Below are positions 1 to 6,068 of a stretch of DNA of 6,068 nt, piece after piece. Within the stretch, counting starts at the first letter, position 1. Every line of letters begins with the position of its first letter. The DNA is taken from contig DBXU01000037.1 of NCBI GenBank assembly GCA_002310075.1, forward strand, positions 10,042 to 16,109, written 5' to 3'. The notes below the pieces were generated by a model. The model was not told the origin of the DNA. It saw only the letters and a program-made list of their open reading frames with translations, and made no database searches. The translations under genes and the position numbers were made by a program. Source of the stretch: Bacteroidales bacterium UBA1204. Its GTDB lineage: Bacteria > Bacteroidota > Bacteroidia > Bacteroidales > F082.

Positions 1-804
1 GATTGGTTGATTGCCAGCGGTGTGGACCGTGATTATCTCCTACAACATTACGGCATTGAAACCCTCGACATTGACCTGCAACGCCTCATTGAAGGCATCA
101 AAACCGTCTCGCCAACCGAGGCCTTGAAGGTGGCACAGGCCATGGAGAAACGTTCCAAGACCATTAAAGAGCCCACCGACGTCGACATGTTGGAGGCCGC
201 CAAAGCCTATCTCGCCATCAAACGCATCTGCCAAGAGGAACGTTTAGATGCCATGACCATCCGTTGCTTCGACATCGTGAAAGCATGTGGTACGACGAGC
301 TGTCTGGCGTTGGCTTTGCTCAACGATGAAGGCATCGTGGCAGGCTGCGAGGGTGACATGCAAACGCTAATGAGCATGTATCTGGCCAAGCGTTTGTGCA
401 GCGAAGTGGCTTTCATGGCCAACCCTTCACAGCTCACGGATAAAACTTCAATGCTTGCGCATTGCACCATCCCACTGACGATGTGTGACGAGACCGTGGT
501 GCGATCACATTTCGAGTCGGGTATTGGTGTGGCTATCCAAGGGTTGGTGCCACTTACTGACTACACCCTATTCAAATGGGGCGGCCCAAACCTTGACCGC
601 TATTTCGTTACTGAAGCACAAGCCATCGAGGCCCCATACAGCAACCATTTCTGCCGCACGCAAATCACACTCAACGTAAATCTGAAGCCGTATCTGCTTC
701 AACACTCCATAGGCAACCACCATGTCATCATTCGTGGACGACATGCCAATGAAATCCGTCAGTTTATGTTAGCAAACGACGTCTCAGAAACTGTAACCGA
801 ATGA
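1..804 (+). CDS. L-fucose isomerase-related protein, C-terminal part (5' end outside window)
   Basis: The reading frame is open from base 1 to the TGA at 802-804, so the window holds about the last 267 residues; no start is visible and the internal TTG at base 7 is not believable as one. The sequence resembles the C-terminal half of the L-fucose/L-arabinose isomerase superfamily (COG2407 type), cytosolic metal-dependent aldose-ketose isomerases. Residues are counted from base 7. The core has the segment RCFDIV (86-91), a small-residue turn CGTTSC (94-99), then GCEGD (113-117), whose Glu115 sits where the family has an acidic metal ligand. AHCTIPL (151-157) follows, then SHFESGIGVAIQG (167-179), and near the end GNHHVIIRG (236-244), a likely active-site His region. 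Full-length relatives are about 450-600 residues. The true substrate cannot be told from this fragment; many family members in Bacteroidales are annotated only as fucose isomerase-like. It ends by overlapping the convergent patatin gene by 21 bp. Confidence 0.8.
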   Translation, partial: DWLIASGVDRDYLLQHYGIETLDIDLQRLIEGIKTVSPTEALKVAQAMEKRSKTIKEPTDVDMLEAAKAYLAIKRICQEERLDAMTIRCFDIVKACGTTSCLALALLNDEGIVAGCEGDMQTLMSMYLAKRLCSEVAFMANPSQLTDKTSMLAHCTIPLTMCDETVVRSHFESGIGVAIQGLVPLTDYTLFKWGGPNLDRYFVTEAQAIEAPYSNHFCRTQITLNVNLKPYLLQHSIGNHHVIIRGRHANEIRQFMLANDVSETVTE

Positions 805-3150
805 GAAATAGGCTCCAAAATGGTTAATACCGTCACTGTTGATCCAGTGAGCTGTTAATGAGACCGGCCCAAGGAAACTGTTATAGGAATACTTCAGACC
901 TGCACCATGTGACACGTAAGAGAAAATGTCGATAAAAATGGTACCACCAGATCCCCACATTCCCCATGGCACCGAGGCATTATACATAGCGGTCAAATAA
1001 TGCTTGCCGTAAAAGTTGTATCTCAAATCGCAGCGCAAAATGCTTGCATTATTTGTCAACATAACACACATATCATCCTCCACGCTGGCCAGGCCAATAA
1101 AAGGCATTTGGTTTTCAAAGTGGCGTCCAGCAATCTCCCCACCACAAGTATTCCTAATATTATAGTATCTAACTAAAGAATTATTAGAATTGAGGTGGGT
1201 GACATAACGGCCATACAGTTGTGGGATAATGGTGAATCGTCCGTCATTAGGCGTGATATAGTATTGGAAAGCATAGCTGAAGTCGAAATACTTATCTTTA
1301 GTGGATGGCACGTAATAGAAATGCGTGCCTAAGTTCGTCAAAAGGCCATGATTGGCAAAATACGCGTCATCCAAGTTGTCGTATTGAAACTTGACAAATG
1401 GCGCCCACATGGCATTGTTCGCATAATAAACAGAGTCGAAAGGATTATTAACATCAAAGGATGATTTGTCGTATGTCGTATAGATGTATGACACTCCTGC
1501 ACTAGTGCTGAAATTGAGCAGGTGGAACTCCGAAATGTAGGCATTGGCTTTCATTTGTTGATAATGCAAGTTGACATACTTATTATGAAAGCCTTTTGAA
1601 CGGAAATGCTCATTCCTATAGTCGAAAGACATATTGAAATTAGCCAACGAAGACCTTGAATAGGTATAAGTGAGATTGATACGCGGATTGTAACTCAGTT
1701 TCGTGCTGAAATTAAGTTTCGAGCCGTTAAATCTTTTCTCATTCAATCCGAAATTGAGTAATATTGCAGCGCCTTCCTCTGTGTCGTAGCGTATGCCCAG
1801 ACCAAAAACATGAGGCTGGGCAGGTTTCATATTAATGCTCAGGTCATAGGCTTCAGACAACCGGCTGTCCCAATGAAGAGAATCGCATTCCTTGATTTGA
1901 TAAGTGATTTCATCATAACAGCCCGTGCCGCGATAGATATTCATGGCGCGTTCGATGTCGTCTTTCGTATAGCTGTTCCCGACGACCAACTCACCTTTAC
2001 GGATGAGCCAGCGGCTGTCACGATTACTCACATTATTGACGACGATGGAGCGGAGGAGAACCGAATCGTTGGTCAAGTTTTTGGCATGAGGAGCGTGAAG
2101 CGTCTTGGTGACTGGATGACCTGCCGACGCATCCACTGCCTCTTTGATAGCCAACAGTTGGTCATGGAATTCATGCGCTTTTTTATAGCCTCTTCCCACT
2201 AATGTGTCTATAGCATCAGGCGTGAAACTGAGCATGCCAAAGCCGCTGATGTCAGGAACGATATGGACATCACACATGGCACGGTTTTCTTGCCTCTTCG
2301 CGCTCGTACTGGTGATGAGCAGACGTGCAAACACCTGAGGCAACGATTTCAAATCATCAGCAGTGACTGTTTTGGTGGAGGTAACCTCTACTCCGATAAT
2401 AATGTCGGCCCCCATATCACGAAGCACATCGGCCGGAAAATTGTTGACCAAACCGCCGTCAACCAACACCATATCGCCTATCGTAACAGGCGAGAACACG
2501 CCTGGGATGGCCATGCTAGCGCGCATTGCCGTCGAAACACTACCTCTACGTAGCACCACCTCTTTGCCTGTAATCATGTCGGTGGCCACGCAAGCGAAAG
2601 GTATGGGCAAGTCGTTGAAGTCCATCTCCTCCTGATAGCCGATACATAAGTCGTTGAACAGATTCACAAGTGAACTGTTGTTGACATAAGCGCTTGGCAA
2701 CTGGCTAATAAAACTAGAATTCTTCTTGTTGTCTGCAAGACTTTCGTGGCTGAAAGGCACCTGCAAAAGCATGGTGCTGTTGCGCAGTCTCATCTCTTCC
2801 GACAACATGGGGCGATCGATCTTATTGCCGATATACTCCGACCACTTCATTTCTGAAATAAGTTGGGTGAGCTCATCTGGGGAATAACCCAAGGCATAAA
2901 AGCCACCAATAATAGACCCCATGCTCGTACCTGCCACATAATCAACAGGAATGCCCATTTCTTCAATATACTTGAGAACGCCAATATGGGAGGCGCCTTT
3001 GGCTCCCCCACCACCTAATACCACACCAACCTTTAGACGAGGTGGATGGATGGTGTCGCTGGTGATTTGCTGCATACTAGCATCGTTTTGGGCTTGCAAC
3101 ATTAGGAATGAAGATAACATCAAGAAAAACAGACAAACTCTTTTCATCAT
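784..3150 (-). CDS. Patatin-like phospholipase fused to POTRA and outer-membrane beta-barrel (type Vd autotransporter-like)
   Basis: A 788-residue exported protein, close in length and architecture to PlpD/FplA-type (type Vd) autotransporters. Numbering starts at the ATG at 3150. Residues 1-20 form a signal peptide (K3-R4, hydrophobic core, LQA|Q cleavage). The patatin domain spans about 40-300: oxyanion loop GGGGAKG (46-52), nucleophile elbow GTSMG with Ser76, and the dyad Asp in VDGG at 231, so all catalytic elements are intact. Residues about 365-420 look like one POTRA repeat (RSIVVNNVSN, then KGELVVGNSYTKDDIERAM and YRGTGCYDEITYQI). From about 440 to the end are alternating aromatic beta-strands ending in FGYSF, the terminal Phe being typical of barrels inserted by the BAM machinery. 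By family it should hydrolyse phospholipid or other acyl esters; whether the lipase faces outward or the periplasm is not shown. The frame extends to a TTG at 3201, but that lies inside the terminator hairpin and upstream of the promoter box. ATG 3150 or the adjacent ATG 3147 fits better. No terminator is seen at its 3' end. Confidence 0.92.
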   Translation of the reverse strand: MMKRVCLFFLMLSSFLMLQAQNDASMQQITSDTIHPPRLKVGVVLGGGGAKGASHIGVLKYIEEMGIPVDYVAGTSMGSIIGGFYALGYSPDELTQLISEMKWSEYIGNKIDRPMLSEEMRLRNSTMLLQVPFSHESLADNKKNSSFISQLPSAYVNNSSLVNLFNDLCIGYQEEMDFNDLPIPFACVATDMITGKEVVLRRGSVSTAMRASMAIPGVFSPVTIGDMVLVDGGLVNNFPADVLRDMGADIIIGVEVTSTKTVTADDLKSLPQVFARLLITSTSAKRQENRAMCDVHIVPDISGFGMLSFTPDAIDTLVGRGYKKAHEFHDQLLAIKEAVDASAGHPVTKTLHAPHAKNLTNDSVLLRSIVVNNVSNRDSRWLIRKGELVVGNSYTKDDIERAMNIYRGTGCYDEITYQIKECDSLHWDSRLSEAYDLSINMKPAQPHVFGLGIRYDTEEGAAILLNFGLNEKRFNGSKLNFSTKLSYNPRINLTYTYSRSSLANFNMSFDYRNEHFRSKGFHNKYVNLHYQQMKANAYISEFHLLNFSTSAGVSYIYTTYDKSSFDVNNPFDSVYYANNAMWAPFVKFQYDNLDDAYFANHGLLTNLGTHFYYVPSTKDKYFDFSYAFQYYITPNDGRFTIIPQLYGRYVTHLNSNNSLVRYYNIRNTCGGEIAGRHFENQMPFIGLASVEDDMCVMLTNNASILRCDLRYNFYGKHYLTAMYNASVPWGMWGSGGTIFIDIFSYVSHGAGLKYSYNSFLGPVSLTAHWINSDGINHFGAYFSFGYSF

Positions 3151-3168
3151 CTTGGAATTAAAAACGGA

Positions 3169-3202
3169 CAAAAATAAGAAATTCTTAGCATAATACGACA
3201 AA
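3169..3202 (-). promoter_or_regulatory. Bacteroidota-type promoter for the patatin gene
   Basis: On the - strand TATTTTTG (3176-3169) matches the Bacteroidota -7 consensus TAnnTTTG exactly. A TTTG -33 box lies at 3202-3199, separated by 22 bases, slightly longer than usual. Transcription would begin near 3162, giving a leader of only about a dozen bases before ATG 3150. The -33 box is inside the downstream arm (in - strand reading) of the preceding gene's terminator. Assigned by motif match only. Confidence 0.55.
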
Positions 3203-3235
3203 AGAAGGAACGCTCACAAGCGTTCCTTCTTTTGT
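3198..3235 (-). terminator. Intrinsic terminator after the lipoprotein gene
   Basis: A perfect 17-bp inverted repeat, ACAAAAGAAGGAACGCT at 3198-3214 and its complement at 3219-3235, encloses a 4-base loop. In - strand RNA the hairpin starts 23 bases beyond the lipoprotein stop codon and its 3' arm ends in CCUUCUUUUGU, so the U-rich tract is part of the stem, as is common in Bacteroidota. The + strand arm is equally U-rich (CUUCUUUUGUUU), so it could also stop + strand transcripts. Confidence 0.85.
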
Positions 3236-3258
3236 TTACAGGTTATTCGATATGATAA

Positions 3259-3678
3259 TTAATTCGTTTTTAATTTACCTAATCTTGCAGTAACCTTATA
3301 GGTGGTCTTGGAATAGATGTCTGTGCCGAGAACAGGGGCATGACGATGTGTCTCCACTTGAGGATAAACGACCACATCATAACCTGGATTCTTCTCCATC
3401 ATGTCATACAAGGCATAGTTAGCACCTGTAGGGATGGGTAATGCTTCACCAACGACCGATGTACCAGCGACTTTAGAGCTATTGAACAGTCTTTTCCAAT
3501 TGATGCCGAGTACACGAACAGCAGTATACTCGCCGACTACTTGTTCAGAAATCTCAAAATCGTCAACATCAAACCTAACGATGGCGTTGGGTTCTCTCAT
3601 GCTGTGACGATAGGTGTGGCAGCTTGACAAAAACAATACGGCAATGCCGCAAATCAATAATAATCTAAGTTTATTCAT
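3259..3678 (-). CDS. Small lipoprotein of unknown function
   Basis: A 139-residue protein with a lipoprotein signal peptide: N3-K-L-R positive start, hydrophobic stretch 6-17 and lipobox LSSC with Cys20 as the acylated residue, giving a mature form of about 120 residues. The mature part has no transmembrane segment and alternates short strands with one helix-like stretch (GANYALYDMMEKNPGYDVVVYPQVE, residues 85-109; only the NPGYDVVVYPQ core is distinctive), ending YSKTTYKVTARLGKLK. This strand-helix-NPG(Y/A)D-strand layout recalls small Bacteroidota lipoproteins of the TRL-like/DUF6567 kind, but I cannot assign a family firmly and give no function. The residues after Cys20 (HTYRHS) contain no acidic run, so there is no recognisable Bacteroidota surface-export signal; an inner-leaflet, periplasm-facing position in the outer membrane is the simpler guess. 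It starts 36 bp after the upstream barrel gene with no promoter box between, so the two are probably co-transcribed, and is followed by a strong terminator. Confidence 0.85.
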   Translation of the reverse strand: MNKLRLLLICGIAVLFLSSCHTYRHSMREPNAIVRFDVDDFEISEQVVGEYTAVRVLGINWKRLFNSSKVAGTSVVGEALPIPTGANYALYDMMEKNPGYDVVVYPQVETHRHAPVLGTDIYSKTTYKVTARLGKLKTN

Positions 3679-3714
3679 GATAAAAAGGGTTAAAGAATAG
3701 CTGATATGATGATA

Positions 3715-4290
3715 TTAATCCTTAAATTTCATAAGGTTAACAGAAACATTGCCGTAAATGGCACTGGCTGAGCAAACACCACCAATTTCGAGCCATTTGA
3801 TAGGCTTCACCGAAAGGCCAAGGCCATAGTTGAAATGGTTATACCTATGTTCTACATTGTAGTCGTGGTAGATAGAATGGCTTTCTGTGTCTACGCCTAT
3901 GGAGTTACCAAGAGTTTTACCTGTGGTTTCGTTGCTGTAGCCAATCAAAGGGATGACATTCAGCCAGGGCAACACGGGAACTTTATAGCCCACATTGATG
4001 GCGAGGGCAGTATGGTCGTTATACTCGGCTTGGGTCACCTTGCGATCCCAACGATGCTCGGGATTTTGATAGATAAAATCGGCATAAAAGCCCACTAAAG
4101 AAGCGCTTACACCAAAACCAAAACCAGCCAAATCCTTTTGAGCTTGTTTATTGCCAAGATGATAGCCCACCATACCGAGGTTAACACCGACAGAGGCATC
4201 GTACGCGTTTTGTGAGAAATCGAACCATTGTGCTTTGGCGCTGAGGGTCACCATTGAAAACAGCACCGCGAATAATACTACTTTTTTCAT
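3715..4290 (-). CDS. Small outer-membrane beta-barrel protein
   Basis: A 191-residue exported protein. Residues 1-20 are a clear signal peptide (MKK start, hydrophobic core, AKA|Q cleavage). The mature part has amphipathic, glycine- and aromatic-rich strands: about 31-42, 56-74 (GFGFGVSASLVGFYADFIY), 94-105, 109-119, 151-163 and 165-188, separated by polar loops with many His, Asn and Asp (75-92 and 121-150). This is the look of an eight-stranded OmpA/OmpW-like or porin-family small barrel, common and mostly uncharacterised in Bacteroidales. No OmpA peptidoglycan-binding domain or enzyme motif follows. The last residues are VNLMKFKD, so the usual terminal aromatic is two residues in from the end. 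It begins a probable two-gene unit with the lipoprotein 36 bp downstream, which makes a barrel/lipoprotein partnership possible but unproven. The ATG at 4290 is the only start that leaves a proper signal peptide. Confidence 0.85.
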   Translation of the reverse strand: MKKVVLFAVLFSMVTLSAKAQWFDFSQNAYDASVGVNLGMVGYHLGNKQAQKDLAGFGFGVSASLVGFYADFIYQNPEHRWDRKVTQAEYNDHTALAINVGYKVPVLPWLNVIPLIGYSNETTGKTLGNSIGVDTESHSIYHDYNVEHRYNHFNYGLGLSVKPIKWLEIGGVCSASAIYGNVSVNLMKFKD

Positions 4291-4355
4291 GATTTAAATG
4301 ATTGATGTTATTTTGTTGTTGGTTGTCTATATTTCAACTATCAAGAAACGATGTG

Positions 4356-4363
4356 CAAAAGTA
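4356..4363 (-). promoter_or_regulatory. -7 promoter box upstream of the barrel/lipoprotein pair
   Basis: TACTTTTG on the - strand matches TAnnTTTG. It would place the transcript start near 4350 and give an AT-rich leader of about 60 bases before ATG 4290. No good TTTG -33 box is seen at the normal spacing (the region there reads CCGAAAAAGA), so this rests on the -7 element alone. Confidence 0.45.
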
Positions 4364-4364
4364 C

Positions 4365-4389
4365 AAAAAAAACGAAGATATCTTTTTCG
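4365..4389 (-). terminator. Weak terminator-like site after the esterase gene
   Basis: In - strand reading a short hairpin-forming sequence CGAAAAAGATATCTTCG (4389-4373) is followed directly by eight T residues (4372-4365). The stem is only 4-5 bp (CGAA/TTCG, or AAG/CTT extended by CG/CG across a bulge), so it is a poor hairpin with a very good U tract. It lies 38 bp past the esterase stop codon and immediately before the next -7 box. No better terminator is present in the 137-bp gap 4291-4427. Confidence 0.3.
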
Positions 4390-4427
4390 GTTTGTATTTT
4401 TTATCAAAGAACGTTCCCACAAGAACT

Positions 4428-6017
4428 TCAGTAGATTGTTTTTTCGGTAATACCTACGCCATATGGCATCATCACTGATACTGTAAGACCATGTTGGGGC
4501 GCATTATTAATCCATGCCACTTTTACAGCATTGTTTTCGGATGAAAGAATCACTCCTCCTTCAACCTTCCAATTGGTCTCCAAAGGATAAGGCCTCACGT
4601 AATAATGGTCGTTTTCCTCTATGATTTCAGGCTTTTGCGGGACAACAAGGTCGTAAAAGAAGTCCGACATCATATCTTGGATGACGAAAAAATTGTCGTT
4701 AAGGGCTTTCGTGCCGGGGTCGACATGAGGAGAGTGTTTGTAACCATGAAACGTGACCAGATGAGCATTGTATCCCAACTTGAGAGCGCGATCGACAATG
4801 CACGACGATCCAAACATTGGCTCGACCAACAGCGTCTTCAAAGGACCGGCGATGCCGAAAGGATAGTCGTAGTCGTAAGGGACAATGTTATCGGCATCAC
4901 CATGGAAGGCCAACATCGGGATGTTGCTTCTATGGAGAAGGGTTGTATCGGGCATGGCACCCCACATATCGATAATGCCCCTGATTCGGAAACCGGCCCT
5001 AATATTGTTGCCACAGGTATCGATGCTGCCAAGATCAGGACAAAAGAAATCACTATGAGTGTATTCAGGACGGGTCTCATTGCTCATAAAGGCGAGGTTG
5101 AGCGCGGTGATGGCTCCTGCACTGGCACCACCCACGAAAATCATGGAAGTGTCAATGCAATAGTCTTCCTGATGCGAAACTAAAAAGCGCATGGCGGCAT
5201 GGGCATCCTGTACAGCCCGATAACCCGCCCTTCCGATACTAGCCATGGTGGGAAGGAAACCTATTCGATAATCGATGGAAGCCGTTACATAACCCAACGA
5301 GGCAAGGTGTCGACACCAACTAGTGATGGATGCGTCGTCTTTCGACCCGAAATAAAAGGCACCTCCGTGGACCAGCATGACCAACGGATGCTTTTTCAAA
5401 GTGTCATTTTGAGGTCGGAAAATGTCAAGATGGAGATCAAGCGGGACTTCGCTTATGGCATCCGTCATTCGGAAAATCTTGCCTGTGACATCGGTTTCGT
5501 CACCCATTTCCGACCAAAACCCTGGCACACGGGCATACGTAAGGTCATGGATTTCCTCCACTTCAAACAAAGTGTCTTGATAGCGCTTGTTTTCAAAATC
5601 ATGAAAGGTGGGAGTTTCATGTATGTTGAATTGGAAACGCGCTGTACCAAACAAGCTCAAACGGGCATAGCCATTAGCATGCTGGCTATCCATTGACTTG
5701 ATGCGCGGACGGAAGACTTCCTTTTGGTTTTCATAATAAAGGATGGCTTTTCGCCCCTTGGCTTCCAACTTGAATGGAAGGGTGTCCGTCATCGTCTCTT
5801 CCCATGCCATATAATGTCCCTTCATGGTCAGACTATCACTGTACTCGATGAAAACAAAAAAGTCCTTGCCGTCAACAGTGCTTGTGAAAACGGCAGGAGT
5901 CTCAACGACAGGGAAAAACACACCTTTTAGAAACAAACGGGGGTTAGGGATACCGTCATCGCCCAAGAGGTGGAATGATAATAGAGAAAGGAATATGAAA
6001 GCAAGAAAGCGACGCAT
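4428..6017 (-). CDS. Secreted alpha/beta-hydrolase (carboxylesterase-like) with C-terminal Ig/PKD-like tail
   Basis: A 529-residue exported serine esterase, numbered from the ATG at 6017. Residues 1 to about 19 form a signal peptide (MRRF, hydrophobic core, cleavage near LLG|DDG; no lipobox Cys). Residues 20-185 are an N-terminal region of unknown fold rich in beta-strand patterns. The alpha/beta-hydrolase core spans about 190-455: oxyanion motif HGGAF (217-221), nucleophile elbow GASAG with Ser299, acid Asp376 in HGDADNIVP, and His428 in FHGYKHSPH (His431 is the alternative). HGG plus GxSxG places it with the carboxylesterase/BD-FAE-type esterases (COG0657-like), which cleave acyl, acetyl or feruloyl esters; the substrate is not readable here. 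From about 460 on, the tail (NWKVEGGVILS, then VKVAWINN and LTVSVMMPYG) resembles the Ig/PKD-like modules of Bacteroidota secreted proteins. A TTG at 6035 would add six residues ahead of the signal peptide and is less likely. Confidence 0.88.
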   Translation of the reverse strand: MRRFLAFIFLSLLSFHLLGDDGIPNPRLFLKGVFFPVVETPAVFTSTVDGKDFFVFIEYSDSLTMKGHYMAWEETMTDTLPFKLEAKGRKAILYYENQKEVFRPRIKSMDSQHANGYARLSLFGTARFQFNIHETPTFHDFENKRYQDTLFEVEEIHDLTYARVPGFWSEMGDETDVTGKIFRMTDAISEVPLDLHLDIFRPQNDTLKKHPLVMLVHGGAFYFGSKDDASITSWCRHLASLGYVTASIDYRIGFLPTMASIGRAGYRAVQDAHAAMRFLVSHQEDYCIDTSMIFVGGASAGAITALNLAFMSNETRPEYTHSDFFCPDLGSIDTCGNNIRAGFRIRGIIDMWGAMPDTTLLHRSNIPMLAFHGDADNIVPYDYDYPFGIAGPLKTLLVEPMFGSSCIVDRALKLGYNAHLVTFHGYKHSPHVDPGTKALNDNFFVIQDMMSDFFYDLVVPQKPEIIEENDHYYVRPYPLETNWKVEGGVILSSENNAVKVAWINNAPQHGLTVSVMMPYGVGITEKTIY

Positions 6018-6027
6018 ATCGTTACGA

Positions 6028-6057
6028 CAAAACAATAACTATTAGATTTAAATCAAA
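6028..6057 (-). promoter_or_regulatory. Possible promoter of the esterase gene
   Basis: On the - strand a TTTG box (6057-6054) is followed after 18 bases by TTGTTTTG (6035-6028), one mismatch from TAnnTTTG. The implied leader before ATG 6017 is very short. A perfect 10-bp palindrome GATTTAAATC (6045-6054) lies between the boxes. The window ends 11 bases further on, so an upstream gene or a better promoter outside cannot be excluded. Confidence 0.35.
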
Positions 6058-6068
6058 ACCCGCCTCGA

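Noticed and set aside
1810..2635. + strand open frames opposite the patatin domain
   Set aside because: They are fully inside the patatin/POTRA coding sequence in antisense, and their translations match no recognisable protein pattern.
3151..3201. An N-terminal extension of the patatin protein from a TTG at 3201
   Set aside because: It would begin inside the terminator stem, upstream of the -7 promoter box, and would put 17 extra residues before a good signal peptide.
4401..4427. Imperfect hairpin just after the esterase stop codon as a terminator
   Set aside because: The stem is about four base pairs plus a bulged extension and is followed by an A-rich rather than T-rich run in the direction of transcription.
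4605..5696. Long + strand open frames (4605-5183 and 5199-5696) opposite the esterase gene
   Set aside because: They lie antisense to a hydrolase with intact catalytic motifs, show no signal peptide, domain or promoter, and read as mirror images of its codons.
1..6068. Mobile element, CRISPR array, tRNA/rRNA, toxin-antitoxin or phage-defence module
   Set aside because: No transposase or integrase motifs, terminal repeats, spaced direct repeats, cloverleaf sequences or defence domains were seen; the patatin is fused to an outer-membrane barrel and has a signal peptide, so it is not a CBASS-type cytosolic effector.

Overview
The window looks like an ordinary chromosomal stretch from a member of the Bacteroidota, most likely order Bacteroidales (Prevotella/Bacteroides-like). 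The signs are secreted proteins whose signal peptides end in A|Q, starts without Shine-Dalgarno sequences, and TAnnTTTG-type -7 promoter boxes. The proteins are also of types common in that group: a patatin/outer-membrane-barrel fusion, small barrels and lipoproteins with an LSSC lipobox. The genus is inferred, not proven.

Layout. At the left edge, on the + strand, is the C-terminal part of an L-fucose isomerase-related protein (1-804, start outside the window). Everything else is on the - strand. Read in transcription order from the right edge it is: a secreted alpha/beta-hydrolase esterase (start 6017, stop 4428); a 137-bp gap with a promoter-like box and a weak terminator-like site; a small outer-membrane beta-barrel protein (4290-3715); 36 bp later a short lipoprotein (3678-3259), probably in the same transcript; a strong 17-bp-stem terminator hairpin (3198-3235) with a promoter packed against it; and a patatin-like phospholipase fused to a POTRA domain and an outer-membrane barrel (3150-784). 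The patatin gene ends convergently inside the isomerase gene, with a 21-bp tail-to-tail overlap.

How the genes may work together. All four - strand products carry export signals, so this is an envelope/secretion neighbourhood. Two of them are serine hydrolases: a Ser-Asp patatin lipase and a Ser-Asp-His carboxylesterase. The gene order and the separate terminators and promoters suggest three transcription units rather than one pathway operon. A shared function in lipid or ester hydrolysis is only a possibility. I saw no tRNA, rRNA, CRISPR array, insertion sequence, defence system or prophage signature, and found no clear new multi-gene system. The most notable items are the type Vd-like patatin fusion, the codon-phased convergent overlap, the promoter embedded in a terminator, and the esterase with an Ig/PKD-like tail but no sorting domain.
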